A DNA stretch of 8,064 nt. It comes from Bacteroides sp. Its GTDB lineage: Bacteria > Bacteroidota > Bacteroidia > Bacteroidales > SM23-62. The stretch is taken from assembly GCA_030667765.1 (NCBI GenBank), contig DAOUVF010000120.1, positions 1 through 8,064 on the forward strand, in the 5' to 3' direction. The notes under the pieces were generated by a model. The model ran no database searches, was not told where the DNA came from, and was given only the letters and a program-made list of their open reading frames with translations. The translations under genes and the position numbers were made by a program. Positions 1 through 7,395 of this stretch are shown piece after piece. Position 1 is the first letter of the stretch, and the number at the start of each line of letters is the position of its first letter.

Positions 1-1
1 C

Positions 2-2374
2 AATATGTACAAGGTGCCTGACCTGCTGAATACTGATCAGTATGTGGCCCTGGCTGACAGTATGTACGCTGCAGCCGACCTGGTACCGGAAGCCGTTTAC
101 AGGGACAGCAGTGTGATCAGTAACAATACTGATTGGATTGATGAGATAACCAGACAGGGAAGCATACAAAACTATCATCTCTCTGTATCTGGAGGATCTG
201 AGAGCAGCAATTACTCTGTATCTGCAGGATATTTTGATCAAAAAGGCATTGTAATAAAATCACAACTGAAGAGGTATACGCTTCGCGCCAATGCTGATTT
301 CAAAGTGGGCAAGAAATTTAAGACCGGAACCTCACTGTCTCTTTCCAGGATCTACCAGGATCGCAGTGGAGGAGGTTCTTTCCGGAGTGCTTACCTGACC
401 GCTCCCTTCCTGCCTGTTTATGATTCGACAAATCTTGGAGGGTATGCACAGCCATCTGCCCTGACCACAGGCATCAGTGATTATCCAAATGAATTGGCCA
501 ACCTGATGTTACAAGATAACCATAATACAACAACCCGACTTGTATTCAGCCTCTACGGAGAGTATGAGATTTTCAGAGGCTTGAATTACAGGTTGAATTT
601 AGGGGGTACTCAGAATGCCAGCAGATCATACAGTTACAGCCAGGCGTACAACAATGGGAATGCGAGTGTAAAATACCCTACCATCGGTGATAATTACGCC
701 AATGGATACAAACTGATGATCGATAATCTCTTGACCTATAATAACACCTTTGGCAGACATAACTTCTCAGTCCTCTTGGGGCATAATGCTGAAACAAATT
801 TTTATGAAAATGTTGGAGTAGGCGTAGAAGATGTACCGGTATTGTTTACCAATGTCGGCAACTGGGCGTACGTTGAAAGAGAAGACGGAACGAATAATTT
901 ACCAAATATTTCGGGTGGTGATGGCATAGACTACAGGTTGATCTCCTTCTTCGGACGCCTCATATATAATTATGACAATCGCTACTATTTTACCGGGAGT
1001 ATTCGAAGGGACGGATCCTCCAGGTTCGGACCCGAGAATAAATGGGGGACATTCCCTTCCTTTGCAGGAAGCTGGAGGGTTAGCAACGAAGGTTTTTTCC
1101 AGACCGTACCAGTAATTAATGATTTGAAATTACGAGTAAGTTGGGGTCAAACTGGTAATCAGGAAATCTCTCAGAACTTTGCCTATCTTGCATTCCTGGA
1201 AACCCAAGATCACTCACCTGCCATCTTTGGGACAAACCAGGTATTGCATTACGGAGCTGCACCCATAAACGTCTACCCGAATTCTGCCATTAGGTGGGAA
1301 ACCACCATGCAGACCAATGTTGGACTTGATATTGCTTTTTTCGAAAACAGGTTACTGACAACCATCGATTATTTCATAAAGGACACGGAGGATATGCTGG
1401 TAAAGATCCCAATTCCAGCAACGGCAGGTTACCATAATAATGCTGATCCTTATCTGAATATTGGAAATGTACAGAACAAGGGATTTGAATTTTCCGTTTC
1501 CTACCGTAAAAGAGAGGGTGCATTTAATTATGAAATAACTGCCAATGCAGCCACCATAAAAAATGAGGTTATTTCACTGGGGGGAGGAGAGGCCCTGTGG
1601 AATACAGGTCTGCGAACCAAAACCGAGGAGGGACACTCTATTGGCAGTTTTTTCGGCTTTGTGTCAGACGGCATTTTTCAAACGCAGGAAGAAGTAGCAG
1701 CACATGCAGTGCAGACACTGGGAGATGACCCTGCTTCATCAACTTCTCCCGGCGACATCAGGTTCAAGGATCTTAACGGTAACGGGAGGATTGACAATGA
1801 CAATTCAGATAAGACGCATATAGGTAAATCGATTCCAAGCCTTATCTATGGCATGAATTTTAGTTTTTTCTATAAGGGATTTGACCTTTCAATATTCATG
1901 CAGGGAGTGTACGGGGTCAATGTATACAACAATGCGGCCCGGTTGGTTAACCTTGCGAGCAATATTCCGTCAGAGTATGTAAAAGATCCGAATAAATGGG
2001 CAACGGTCATGGATTACTTGAGACCTGATAATACTTCTGCCAAGATCCCCCGTGCTAATGTGACCGATCCCAATAACAATTCCAGGATCTCCAATTGGTG
2101 GCTGGAGGACGCATCATACCTGAGATTTAAGAACGTACAATTGGGATACACTGTGCCTGTTTCAATTTCAGACAGGGTGAACATATCTAATTTCAGGATT
2201 TATCTGGGTGCACAGAACCTCTTTACATTTACCAAATATACGGGACTTGATCCTGAAGTCGGTACTGCTCTTCATACCACAAATGTGGGAACTCCCACAC
2301 TGAACGTTGGGATTGATGACGGGATTTACCCACAGGCCAGGACATTCTTGCTTGGCCTACAGGTAGATTTTTAA
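2..2374 (+). CDS. SusC-like TonB-dependent outer-membrane transporter, 5' partial
   Basis: This is the beta-barrel part of a SusC/RagA-type TonB-dependent transporter, which imports glycan fragments across the outer membrane using TonB energy with its SusD partner as a lid. The frame is open to the window edge (codon 2-4 is Asn), so the Met at position 5 is internal. About 790 residues are present against roughly 1000 or more for the family; the signal peptide, carboxypeptidase-like N-terminal domain, TonB box and most of the plug lie upstream. Numbering from that Met, the family hallmark NTDWIDEI is at 41-48 and QNYHLSVSGG at 55-64. A Ca-binding-like loop DLNGNGRID is at 589-597, and the C-terminus ends in the typical ARTFLLGLQVDF barrel signature with a final Phe. 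The SusD-like gene follows after 20 bases. The family call is very secure; the substrate cannot be read from the sequence. Confidence 0.97.
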   Translation, partial: NMYKVPDLLNTDQYVALADSMYAAADLVPEAVYRDSSVISNNTDWIDEITRQGSIQNYHLSVSGGSESSNYSVSAGYFDQKGIVIKSQLKRYTLRANADFKVGKKFKTGTSLSLSRIYQDRSGGGSFRSAYLTAPFLPVYDSTNLGGYAQPSALTTGISDYPNELANLMLQDNHNTTTRLVFSLYGEYEIFRGLNYRLNLGGTQNASRSYSYSQAYNNGNASVKYPTIGDNYANGYKLMIDNLLTYNNTFGRHNFSVLLGHNAETNFYENVGVGVEDVPVLFTNVGNWAYVEREDGTNNLPNISGGDGIDYRLISFFGRLIYNYDNRYYFTGSIRRDGSSRFGPENKWGTFPSFAGSWRVSNEGFFQTVPVINDLKLRVSWGQTGNQEISQNFAYLAFLETQDHSPAIFGTNQVLHYGAAPINVYPNSAIRWETTMQTNVGLDIAFFENRLLTTIDYFIKDTEDMLVKIPIPATAGYHNNADPYLNIGNVQNKGFEFSVSYRKREGAFNYEITANAATIKNEVISLGGGEALWNTGLRTKTEEGHSIGSFFGFVSDGIFQTQEEVAAHAVQTLGDDPASSTSPGDIRFKDLNGNGRIDNDNSDKTHIGKSIPSLIYGMNFSFFYKGFDLSIFMQGVYGVNVYNNAARLVNLASNIPSEYVKDPNKWATVMDYLRPDNTSAKIPRANVTDPNNNSRISNWWLEDASYLRFKNVQLGYTVPVSISDRVNISNFRIYLGAQNLFTFTKYTGLDPEVGTALHTTNVGTPTLNVGIDDGIYPQARTFLLGLQVDF

Positions 2375-2383
2375 ATGCTGATC

Positions 2384-2389
2384 AGGAAA
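2384..2389 (+). promoter_or_regulatory. Probable ribosome-binding site for the SusD-like gene
   Basis: The purine run AGGAAA lies five bases before the ATG at 2395. This is the best Shine-Dalgarno-like sequence in the gap and favours that ATG over the in-frame ATG at 2419, which has only A/T-rich sequence ahead of it. Confidence 0.45.
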
Positions 2390-2394
2390 ATGAA

Positions 2395-4035
2395 ATGAAA
2401 TCAATAAAAACATATATTATGAAAAGTAGCATAATTAAGCTGGTGATCATCTTTGCCATCATTTTCTCAAGCTGTACAACCGAGTGGTTGGATATTTCTC
2501 CGGATGATGCCTTGCAGGAGGACCTTTTTTATAAAACCGAGGAACATGCTGTCATGTCAGTTACCTCTGTCTACGAGCTCCTGCATTCCCCCAGATTGTA
2601 TGGACGGGATTATTTTATCATGCTTGATATCGCTTCAGATGATTGCGTGGGTGAAAATCCGGGTATGCCCTTTGATAATTTTACCTTTCTGACCACTGAT
2701 GGAAGGATTGAAGAGATCTATGTTCATGCACTCAGAGGGGTATTCAGGGCAAACCTGGCAATGGAGAAAATCCCCGGTATTGAGATGAACGAAGAATTAA
2801 AAAAACGGCTCATTGCAGAATGCAAAGTCCTCCGTGCCCATTTTAACTGGATACTGGTGACAACATATGGGAAGGCACAGCTGATCAACCGTGTATTGCT
2901 AACAAGCGAGCTCAAACAACCAGGTGTCGAGAATATCACTGAGATTTACGACCAGATAGAAAAAGACCTGGTGGAAGCCATTCCTGATCTTCCGGAATCT
3001 TACGAGGATGTGGATATTGGAAGGGTCACCAAAGGTACCGCTATCGGGTGGTTGGGTAAAACCTACATCTACCGGGCCTGCTACGATGAAAGCCCATCCG
3101 AAAATTACTGGCAGAAGGCGGCAGAGCAATTTGAATTGGTAATTAATTCCGGAAATTACGGCCTGATCCAGCCCCTCAGCCAGGACAGCACAGGGTTTTT
3201 CAATGCCTATATGTCAGTTTTTACAGAACTGCCCTATCCTGATGGCTACGGAGGAGTTACTACCATCCAGGGGGGAGAAAACAACAAGGAATCATTGTTT
3301 GAGGTACAGTTCTCCTCCCATACATTATGGAATCCCTACCTTCACTGGGGTGCCACAACATCACACCGGGCGCAGGTATTAAATTCAAATGGATTTGCCA
3401 GTGGGTGGCGGAACATGGTACCCACACAGGATTTCCTGAATGAATTTGAGGGTCCCGGACCAGACGGACTTCCCTTCGATGTCAGAAAATATGCATCTGT
3501 CTGGCAAAGGGGTGAAATATGTGACCTGCGAGAAGACAGGGACCTTTATATGTTCCCGTTTGATCCATCGGTGATGGCTCTTCATACGGGTTATACTATT
3601 AAAAAGACCATTTTCCCCATCCATTATGATGGCCAGAACATCGATTTTCCTAATAACTGGAGGATTTTAAGATATGCAGATGTATTGTTGCTGTATGCCG
3701 AAGCCCTGGTAAATGGAGCTACCAGTACGCTGGGTGAAACACCTGAGTCACTTGTGAACCAAATCCGGTCTCGTGTGGGTATGGGAGATGTCCAGGACCT
3801 GATGACCAGGAGAGGCTGGGATATCAGGCAGGCAATTATGCATGAAAGAAGGGTAGAAATGGGATTTGAGATACAGCGTTTTATTGACCTGGTCAGGTGG
3901 TTTAAATCCGGATGGATAGTCGATATCACACAATATATGCCTGAATTTACCCCAAAGAAAAACGAAGTCTTTCCCATTCCTCAAAGGGAAATTGATCTGA
4001 ATAACGGCTTGCTGAAACAAAATCCGGGATATTAA
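2395..4035 (+). CDS. SusD/RagB-like surface glycan-binding lipoprotein
   Basis: This outer-membrane lipoprotein pairs with the SusC-like transporter and captures oligosaccharides at the cell surface. It has 546 residues, normal for the family. Residues 1-26 form a signal peptide with a hydrophobic core (13-24) and a lipobox-like FSSC, giving Cys27 as the lipidated residue. The mature start TTEWLDISPDD matches the usual SusD start. Family motifs follow in order: RAHFNW at 147-152 in the first TPR-like helices, RILRYADVLLLYAEALV at 423-439, RRVEMGFEIQRFIDLVRW at 485-502, and the C-terminal PIPQREIDLNNG...NPGY at 527-546. An in-frame ATG at 2419 would give a shorter signal peptide (MKSSIIKL...); it is possible, but 2395 has the better RBS. 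The gene follows the transporter by 20 bases and precedes the next lipoprotein by 23, so co-transcription is likely. The ligand is not predictable from the sequence. Confidence 0.97.
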   Translation: MKSIKTYIMKSSIIKLVIIFAIIFSSCTTEWLDISPDDALQEDLFYKTEEHAVMSVTSVYELLHSPRLYGRDYFIMLDIASDDCVGENPGMPFDNFTFLTTDGRIEEIYVHALRGVFRANLAMEKIPGIEMNEELKKRLIAECKVLRAHFNWILVTTYGKAQLINRVLLTSELKQPGVENITEIYDQIEKDLVEAIPDLPESYEDVDIGRVTKGTAIGWLGKTYIYRACYDESPSENYWQKAAEQFELVINSGNYGLIQPLSQDSTGFFNAYMSVFTELPYPDGYGGVTTIQGGENNKESLFEVQFSSHTLWNPYLHWGATTSHRAQVLNSNGFASGWRNMVPTQDFLNEFEGPGPDGLPFDVRKYASVWQRGEICDLREDRDLYMFPFDPSVMALHTGYTIKKTIFPIHYDGQNIDFPNNWRILRYADVLLLYAEALVNGATSTLGETPESLVNQIRSRVGMGDVQDLMTRRGWDIRQAIMHERRVEMGFEIQRFIDLVRWFKSGWIVDITQYMPEFTPKKNEVFPIPQREIDLNNGLLKQNPGY

Positions 4036-4058
4036 TAAAACTTAAAATACCAAAGAAA

Positions 4059-5255
4059 ATGAATAGATACAGAATCCTTAACATATTTATCTCCATTATT
4101 TGCATTGCGATTTTTTGGGGATGTGAAAAAGAGGATATCTCCCAGCCAAGAGCATGTTTTACGGTGGACGTAACTGAGGCAAATGTTGGAGAACCTGTTA
4201 CCTTTACCAATTGTGGAGAGGGAAAGGCCTTTAGTATCTGGACCGGTGATCAGTACCATGCATATGCAAATTACGGTACAGATGCAGGCGTCAATTTTGA
4301 CGAGGAAACTCTCACTTATCCCTATCCGGAACCTGGTACCTTCACTGTTGCCATGGTTGCGACCAGTTATGGGAACAAAGGAGAGGATATTTTCGAGGAT
4401 GTGGATTCCCTGGTCGTCAACATTACAGATAACCGGGCTGAATTCCTGGAGTTCGGTTTCAGGAGCCCCAAAGTTGTCGGCACAATAGAAGGTCAGGATA
4501 TATTTGTTGAGGTTCCTTATGGCACGGATTTTACCAGGCTCAAGGCAACCTTTAAAACTTCATCCAAGTTCGCCGTTGTCACTGTCGATGGGGTGGAACA
4601 GTTAACCGGGAAGACAGCCAACGATTTTACCAATCCGGTTGAGTTTGTCATCACCGCTCAAACCGGTGATAAAACGACTTATATGGCACATGTTTTTGCG
4701 ATACCGGATACTGCAAAAGAGCTTGTGTCGTACAGCATCAACAATATTCCAGGGGTTTTTGACGGAAACACCATCAGGGTCACCATGCCTGCCGGCAATA
4801 CCAATTATACCAGCCTAAGGGCCTGGTTTGAAACCTCATCTGATAAATCGATAGTTACAGTAAATGGAGTGGTACAGGTCAGCGGCGGTTCAAGAAATGA
4901 CTTTACCGATCCAGTGGAATATGTCGTTACAGCAGAAGATGAATCCACAAATACCTATACGGTTATTGTCGAGGAGGAAATAGGGTTCCTCAGCTACGGA
5001 TTTGAACAGCTGGTGCCCCCCGTTTATGCAAGCATCTCCGGATATGATCTAACGGTCAACGTGCTACAGGGCACACCCGTTGATTCCCTGATTGCCAGTT
5101 TTGTTACCACCAGTCATAATCCCAGCGTTAAGATTGGAGATGTGGAGCAGACAAGCGGTGTTACACTGAACGACTTTTCCAGCCCAATCACCTATACAAT
5201 GGAGGCTGATAACAGGTCGGTTGAATATACCATTACTGTAACAGTAATCAAATAA
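4059..5255 (+). CDS. PKD-domain lipoprotein with three tandem repeats, probable surface glycan-binding protein
   Basis: The product has 398 residues. It begins with a short charged stretch, a hydrophobic segment (6-20) and a lipobox-like FWGC, so Cys22 is the likely lipid anchor; the following EKED is acidic, which can favour surface export in Bacteroidota. Residues about 31-122 look like a PKD domain, with FTVDVTEANVGEPVTFTN and the strand motif YPEPGTFTVAMVAT. The remainder is three homologous units of about 91 residues (about 128-214, 221-305 and 309-397), each resembling the DUF5018-type modules seen in PUL lipoproteins. I see no catalytic motif. Its position directly after the SusC/SusD pair is the standard slot for a surface glycan-binding protein (SusE/SGBP-like), so I infer a binding or scaffold role. 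The assignment to DUF5018 is from pattern memory and less sure than the PKD and repeat architecture. Confidence 0.85.
   Translation: MNRYRILNIFISIICIAIFWGCEKEDISQPRACFTVDVTEANVGEPVTFTNCGEGKAFSIWTGDQYHAYANYGTDAGVNFDEETLTYPYPEPGTFTVAMVATSYGNKGEDIFEDVDSLVVNITDNRAEFLEFGFRSPKVVGTIEGQDIFVEVPYGTDFTRLKATFKTSSKFAVVTVDGVEQLTGKTANDFTNPVEFVITAQTGDKTTYMAHVFAIPDTAKELVSYSINNIPGVFDGNTIRVTMPAGNTNYTSLRAWFETSSDKSIVTVNGVVQVSGGSRNDFTDPVEYVVTAEDESTNTYTVIVEEEIGFLSYGFEQLVPPVYASISGYDLTVNVLQGTPVDSLIASFVTTSHNPSVKIGDVEQTSGVTLNDFSSPITYTMEADNRSVEYTITVTVIK
4440..5249 (+). repeat. Three tandem protein repeats of about 91 residues (coding)
   Basis: Three units lie at about 4440-4700, 4719-4973 and 4983-5249. Each starts with a (L/F)xxYxF-like or EFGF strand, passes through a (T/S)S...V.(V/I).(D/N)GV(E/V)Q segment, and carries the signature NDF(T/S)xP(V/I) at residues 188-194, 280-286 and 371-377. 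The signatures are spaced 92 and 91 residues apart, then followed by a Y(T/M).(T/V).. closing strand. The units have diverged strongly at DNA level, so this is an old domain duplication and not a recent tandem repeat. Each unit is probably an all-beta sandwich. Confidence 0.85.
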
Positions 5256-5304
5256 ATTCGTAATTTCAAGGCGACAGCAAAAATGATCATTAACACCCTG
5301 AGAT

Positions 5305-6876
5305 ATGAAAGTAGCAAGCCTTACCGGGACCAGATTGAATAACCTCAGCCTTTGGGTGCTAACCATCCTGAGGATAGCCATTGGCTGGCATTTCCTTTAT
5401 GAAGGGATCGTAAAGCTCACGAGTTCAGGTTGGACATCAGCCGGCTATCTCCTGGAATCCAGGTGGATGTTTGCAGGGTTGTTCCACTGGATCGCGGCAC
5501 ATCCCGGCGTTCTGCAGGTCGTGGATATTGTGAATATCTGGGGACTCATCCTCGTTGGACTGGGACTTATGCTGGGTATGTTATCCCGTTATGCCGCCAT
5601 TGGAGGCATTGTGCTGCTGGCATTCTACTACACAGCCAGTCCACCGTTTATCTCATCCACCGGAGCTTACCTCGAAGGACATTATGTCTGGATTGATAAG
5701 AACCTTATTGAACTGATAGCAATCATCGTTCTGTTGTTGATACCAACCAGTCAGTTCATTGGTCTGGACGGACTGCTAAAAGCGATCAGGCTAAAGGCAC
5801 ACAAACCCATACCCGATGCTGTACCACTTAAGGAGACTGCCGGAGGTCCTGGTTCAGACGATGACAAACCTTATGGACGCCGGGATATGTTAAGACACCT
5901 GGCCACTTTGCCTGTTCTGGGTGCCTTTACCTATGCGGCCATACGCAAACAAAAATGGGACAGTTTTGAAGAAAGGATTTTACAGGCTAATACCAACCAG
6001 CCTGACGCAAGCAGCGGTGCAACCTTGAAGAGTTTTAGTTATTCATCCCTGAAAGACCTGAAGGGAACCCTTCCAAAGGGAAAAATCGGCGACCTGGAAC
6101 TCAGCAGGATGATCGCAGGGGGAAACCTGATGGGCGGATGGGCCCACTCCAGGGACCTGATGTATGTCAACAAACTGGTCAAAGCCTATCATCATGACCA
6201 GAAAATATTTGAAACTTTTAAAATCGCTGAAGCCTGCGGAGTCAATACCATCCTGACCAATCCGCAACTCTGCAGGGTGATAAATAAGTACTGGCGGACT
6301 CAGGGAGGTGAAATCAAGTTCATCTCAGACTGTGGTTACCAGGGAGATCCCTACAAGGGGATAGAACTTTCCATTGAAGGCGGGGCACATGCCTGCTATG
6401 TTCAGGGTGGAATAGGAGACCGCTTTGTGCAGGACGGAAGGGTTGACGAATTGGGTGAATGTGTTGAGATTATCAGAAAGCATGGTATCCCGGGTGGGAT
6501 AGGAGGACACAAACTTGAGACCATCAAAGCATGTGTGGAAGCAGGTATTAAACCTGATTTCTGGGTTAAAACCATTCATCATGTGGATTACTGGTCTGCT
6601 ACACCCGAGTTGGAAATGGACAACATCTGGTGTACTGACCCGGAAGAAACCGTGGCCTTCATGGAGAATCTGGAAGAACCCTGGATTGGATTCAAGATCC
6701 TGGCTGCAGGGGCCATACTTCCGGATGTAGGCTTTCCATATGCCTTTAAGGGGGGAGCTGATTTTATCTGTGTTGGCATGTATGATTTCCAGGTTGTCGA
6801 AGATGTCAACCTGGTGCTTGATATCCTTGATGATGAATCACTGCAAACTGACCGGCGAAGACCCTGGAGGGCTTGA
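5305..6876 (+). CDS. DoxX/DoxD-like membrane domain fused to a Tat-like segment and an aldo/keto-reductase-like TIM barrel
   Basis: The product has 523 residues. The start is fixed by an in-frame TGA at 5299-5301 just before the ATG. Residues 1-155 resemble the DoxX/DoxD (TQO small subunit-like) family: four hydrophobic segments at about 15-34, 73-92, 97-112 and 133-153, with GWHFLYEGIVKL in the first and WIDKNLIEL before the last. A polar linker (155-190) leads to GRRDMLRHLATLPVLGAF (191-208), which resembles a twin-arginine motif followed by a weakly hydrophobic segment. Residues about 255-510 read as a TIM barrel with AKR-like features: a glycine-rich first strand (RMIAGGNLMGGWAHSRD, 268-284), an HH pair at 425-426 (KTIHHVDYW), and the late strands FKILAAGAI (463-471) and GGADFICVGMYDF (483-495). 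The usual AKR DxxxY site is not apparent, since ILTNPQL replaces FDTAxxYG. If the Tat-like segment crosses the membrane, the barrel is periplasmic. A redox role at the inner membrane is inference; the substrate is unknown. Confidence 0.8.
   Translation: MKVASLTGTRLNNLSLWVLTILRIAIGWHFLYEGIVKLTSSGWTSAGYLLESRWMFAGLFHWIAAHPGVLQVVDIVNIWGLILVGLGLMLGMLSRYAAIGGIVLLAFYYTASPPFISSTGAYLEGHYVWIDKNLIELIAIIVLLLIPTSQFIGLDGLLKAIRLKAHKPIPDAVPLKETAGGPGSDDDKPYGRRDMLRHLATLPVLGAFTYAAIRKQKWDSFEERILQANTNQPDASSGATLKSFSYSSLKDLKGTLPKGKIGDLELSRMIAGGNLMGGWAHSRDLMYVNKLVKAYHHDQKIFETFKIAEACGVNTILTNPQLCRVINKYWRTQGGEIKFISDCGYQGDPYKGIELSIEGGAHACYVQGGIGDRFVQDGRVDELGECVEIIRKHGIPGGIGGHKLETIKACVEAGIKPDFWVKTIHHVDYWSATPELEMDNIWCTDPEETVAFMENLEEPWIGFKILAAGAILPDVGFPYAFKGGADFICVGMYDFQVVEDVNLVLDILDDESLQTDRRRPWRA
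5874..5943 (+). other. Internal twin-arginine-like signal segment (coding)
   Basis: Codons 190-213 of the fusion protein encode YGRRDMLRHL and then a short hydrophobic stretch ending AFTYAAIRK. The paired Arg192-Arg193 with Asp and Met-Leu after them fits the loose RRxxL form of a Tat motif, and the moderate hydrophobicity suits Tat over Sec. It sits between the last DoxX-like helix and the TIM barrel. No firm signal peptidase site is visible, so it may act as a fifth transmembrane helix. Confidence 0.6.
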
Positions 6877-6906
6877 TCACCCTGATACTCCGGATGGCCA
6901 TTTACC

Positions 6907-7359
6907 ATGCAACTAAGGCCTCACCATATTTTAGATATCATCTCCGTTTATGGAAAGGGAATAGAATATAAACCACACCCATATGGACATTCCCTGCATA
7001 TTGTTGCCCCCAGACTGATATCAAATCTGAATTTTAAGATTAAACTGGTGCTGGACGCGGATGGCATCTGTGAGGGATGTGAGCACCTGCTGCCTGATGG
7101 AAAATGTAAAGATGTATTGCCCCAGCTTACCCCATCTCCTTCCAAACAGGCATATAATGATGTATTTGACAGCCGTTTGTTTGATGAACTTTCAATAATG
7201 CCCAACACGGTGATCACTATCCATCAATTTCTTGCAGCAGTTAATGAGAAGGTGCCCGGAATTGAGAAGATCTGTACGCATCCAAAAGAAAATCAGCAGG
7301 AACGGTTACACGGGCTTGTTTCAGGATTAATTAAGTTAGGAATTCGGGAACAAACCTAA
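6907..7359 (+). CDS. DUF1284-family small protein, possible Fe-S or metal-binding protein
   Basis: The product is a cytosolic protein of 150 residues with no signal peptide. Its opening LRPHHILD (3-10) matches the RPHHxL start typical of DUF1284, a family of unknown function that has been suggested to bind iron-sulphur clusters. Four cysteines are present: Cys55 and Cys58 in ICEGC, Cys67 in GKCKD, and Cys123 in KICTHP, a plausible four-ligand set; His6-His7 are also candidate ligands. In-frame TGA codons at 6874 and 6883 limit the start to 6907, although there is no clear Shine-Dalgarno sequence. It lies 30 bases after the membrane/TIM-barrel fusion and 36 before the GH28 gene, which suggests co-expression. 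The family call rests on the N-terminal motif, the cysteine pattern and length; the biochemical role is unknown. Confidence 0.8.
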   Translation: MQLRPHHILDIISVYGKGIEYKPHPYGHSLHIVAPRLISNLNFKIKLVLDADGICEGCEHLLPDGKCKDVLPQLTPSPSKQAYNDVFDSRLFDELSIMPNTVITIHQFLAAVNEKVPGIEKICTHPKENQQERLHGLVSGLIKLGIREQT

Positions 7360-7395
7360 GCTACTGAGAAAAAATCATTTAGAAACCCAATTTTA

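Noticed and set aside
1769..1795. EF-hand-like DLNGNGRID loop in the SusC-like barrel.
   Set aside because: This Asp/Asn/Gly-rich loop is a common feature of SusC-like transporters, so it is not unusual, and is noted only in the gene entry.
2..2374. Possibility that the SusC-like gene is truly truncated at its 5' end.
   Set aside because: The frame is open to the first base of the window with family-typical sequence, so the missing N-terminus is a window-edge effect.
3624..4259. Several overlapping reverse-strand open frames of 75-117 codons across the end of the SusD-like gene and the start of the next.
   Set aside because: They lie opposite strongly supported genes, overlap each other in different frames and have no recognisable domains; they are antisense shadows.
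5282..5291. A perfect 10-base palindrome AATGATCATT in the 49-base gap before the DoxX-like gene.
   Set aside because: It is too short to act as a terminator, has no U-run after it, and I saw no second copy elsewhere that would suggest an operator.
5283..5342. A 19-codon frame starting at ATG 5283 and overlapping the start of the DoxX-like gene in another frame.
   Set aside because: It is short, has no family features and no clear RBS. The main gene start at 5305 is fixed by an in-frame stop just upstream, so this is most likely chance.
7360..7395. Possible promoter or terminator before the GH28 gene.
   Set aside because: The 36-base gap has an A-run and ATCATTTAG but no TAnnTTTG with a matching -33 element, and no hairpin followed by a T-run.
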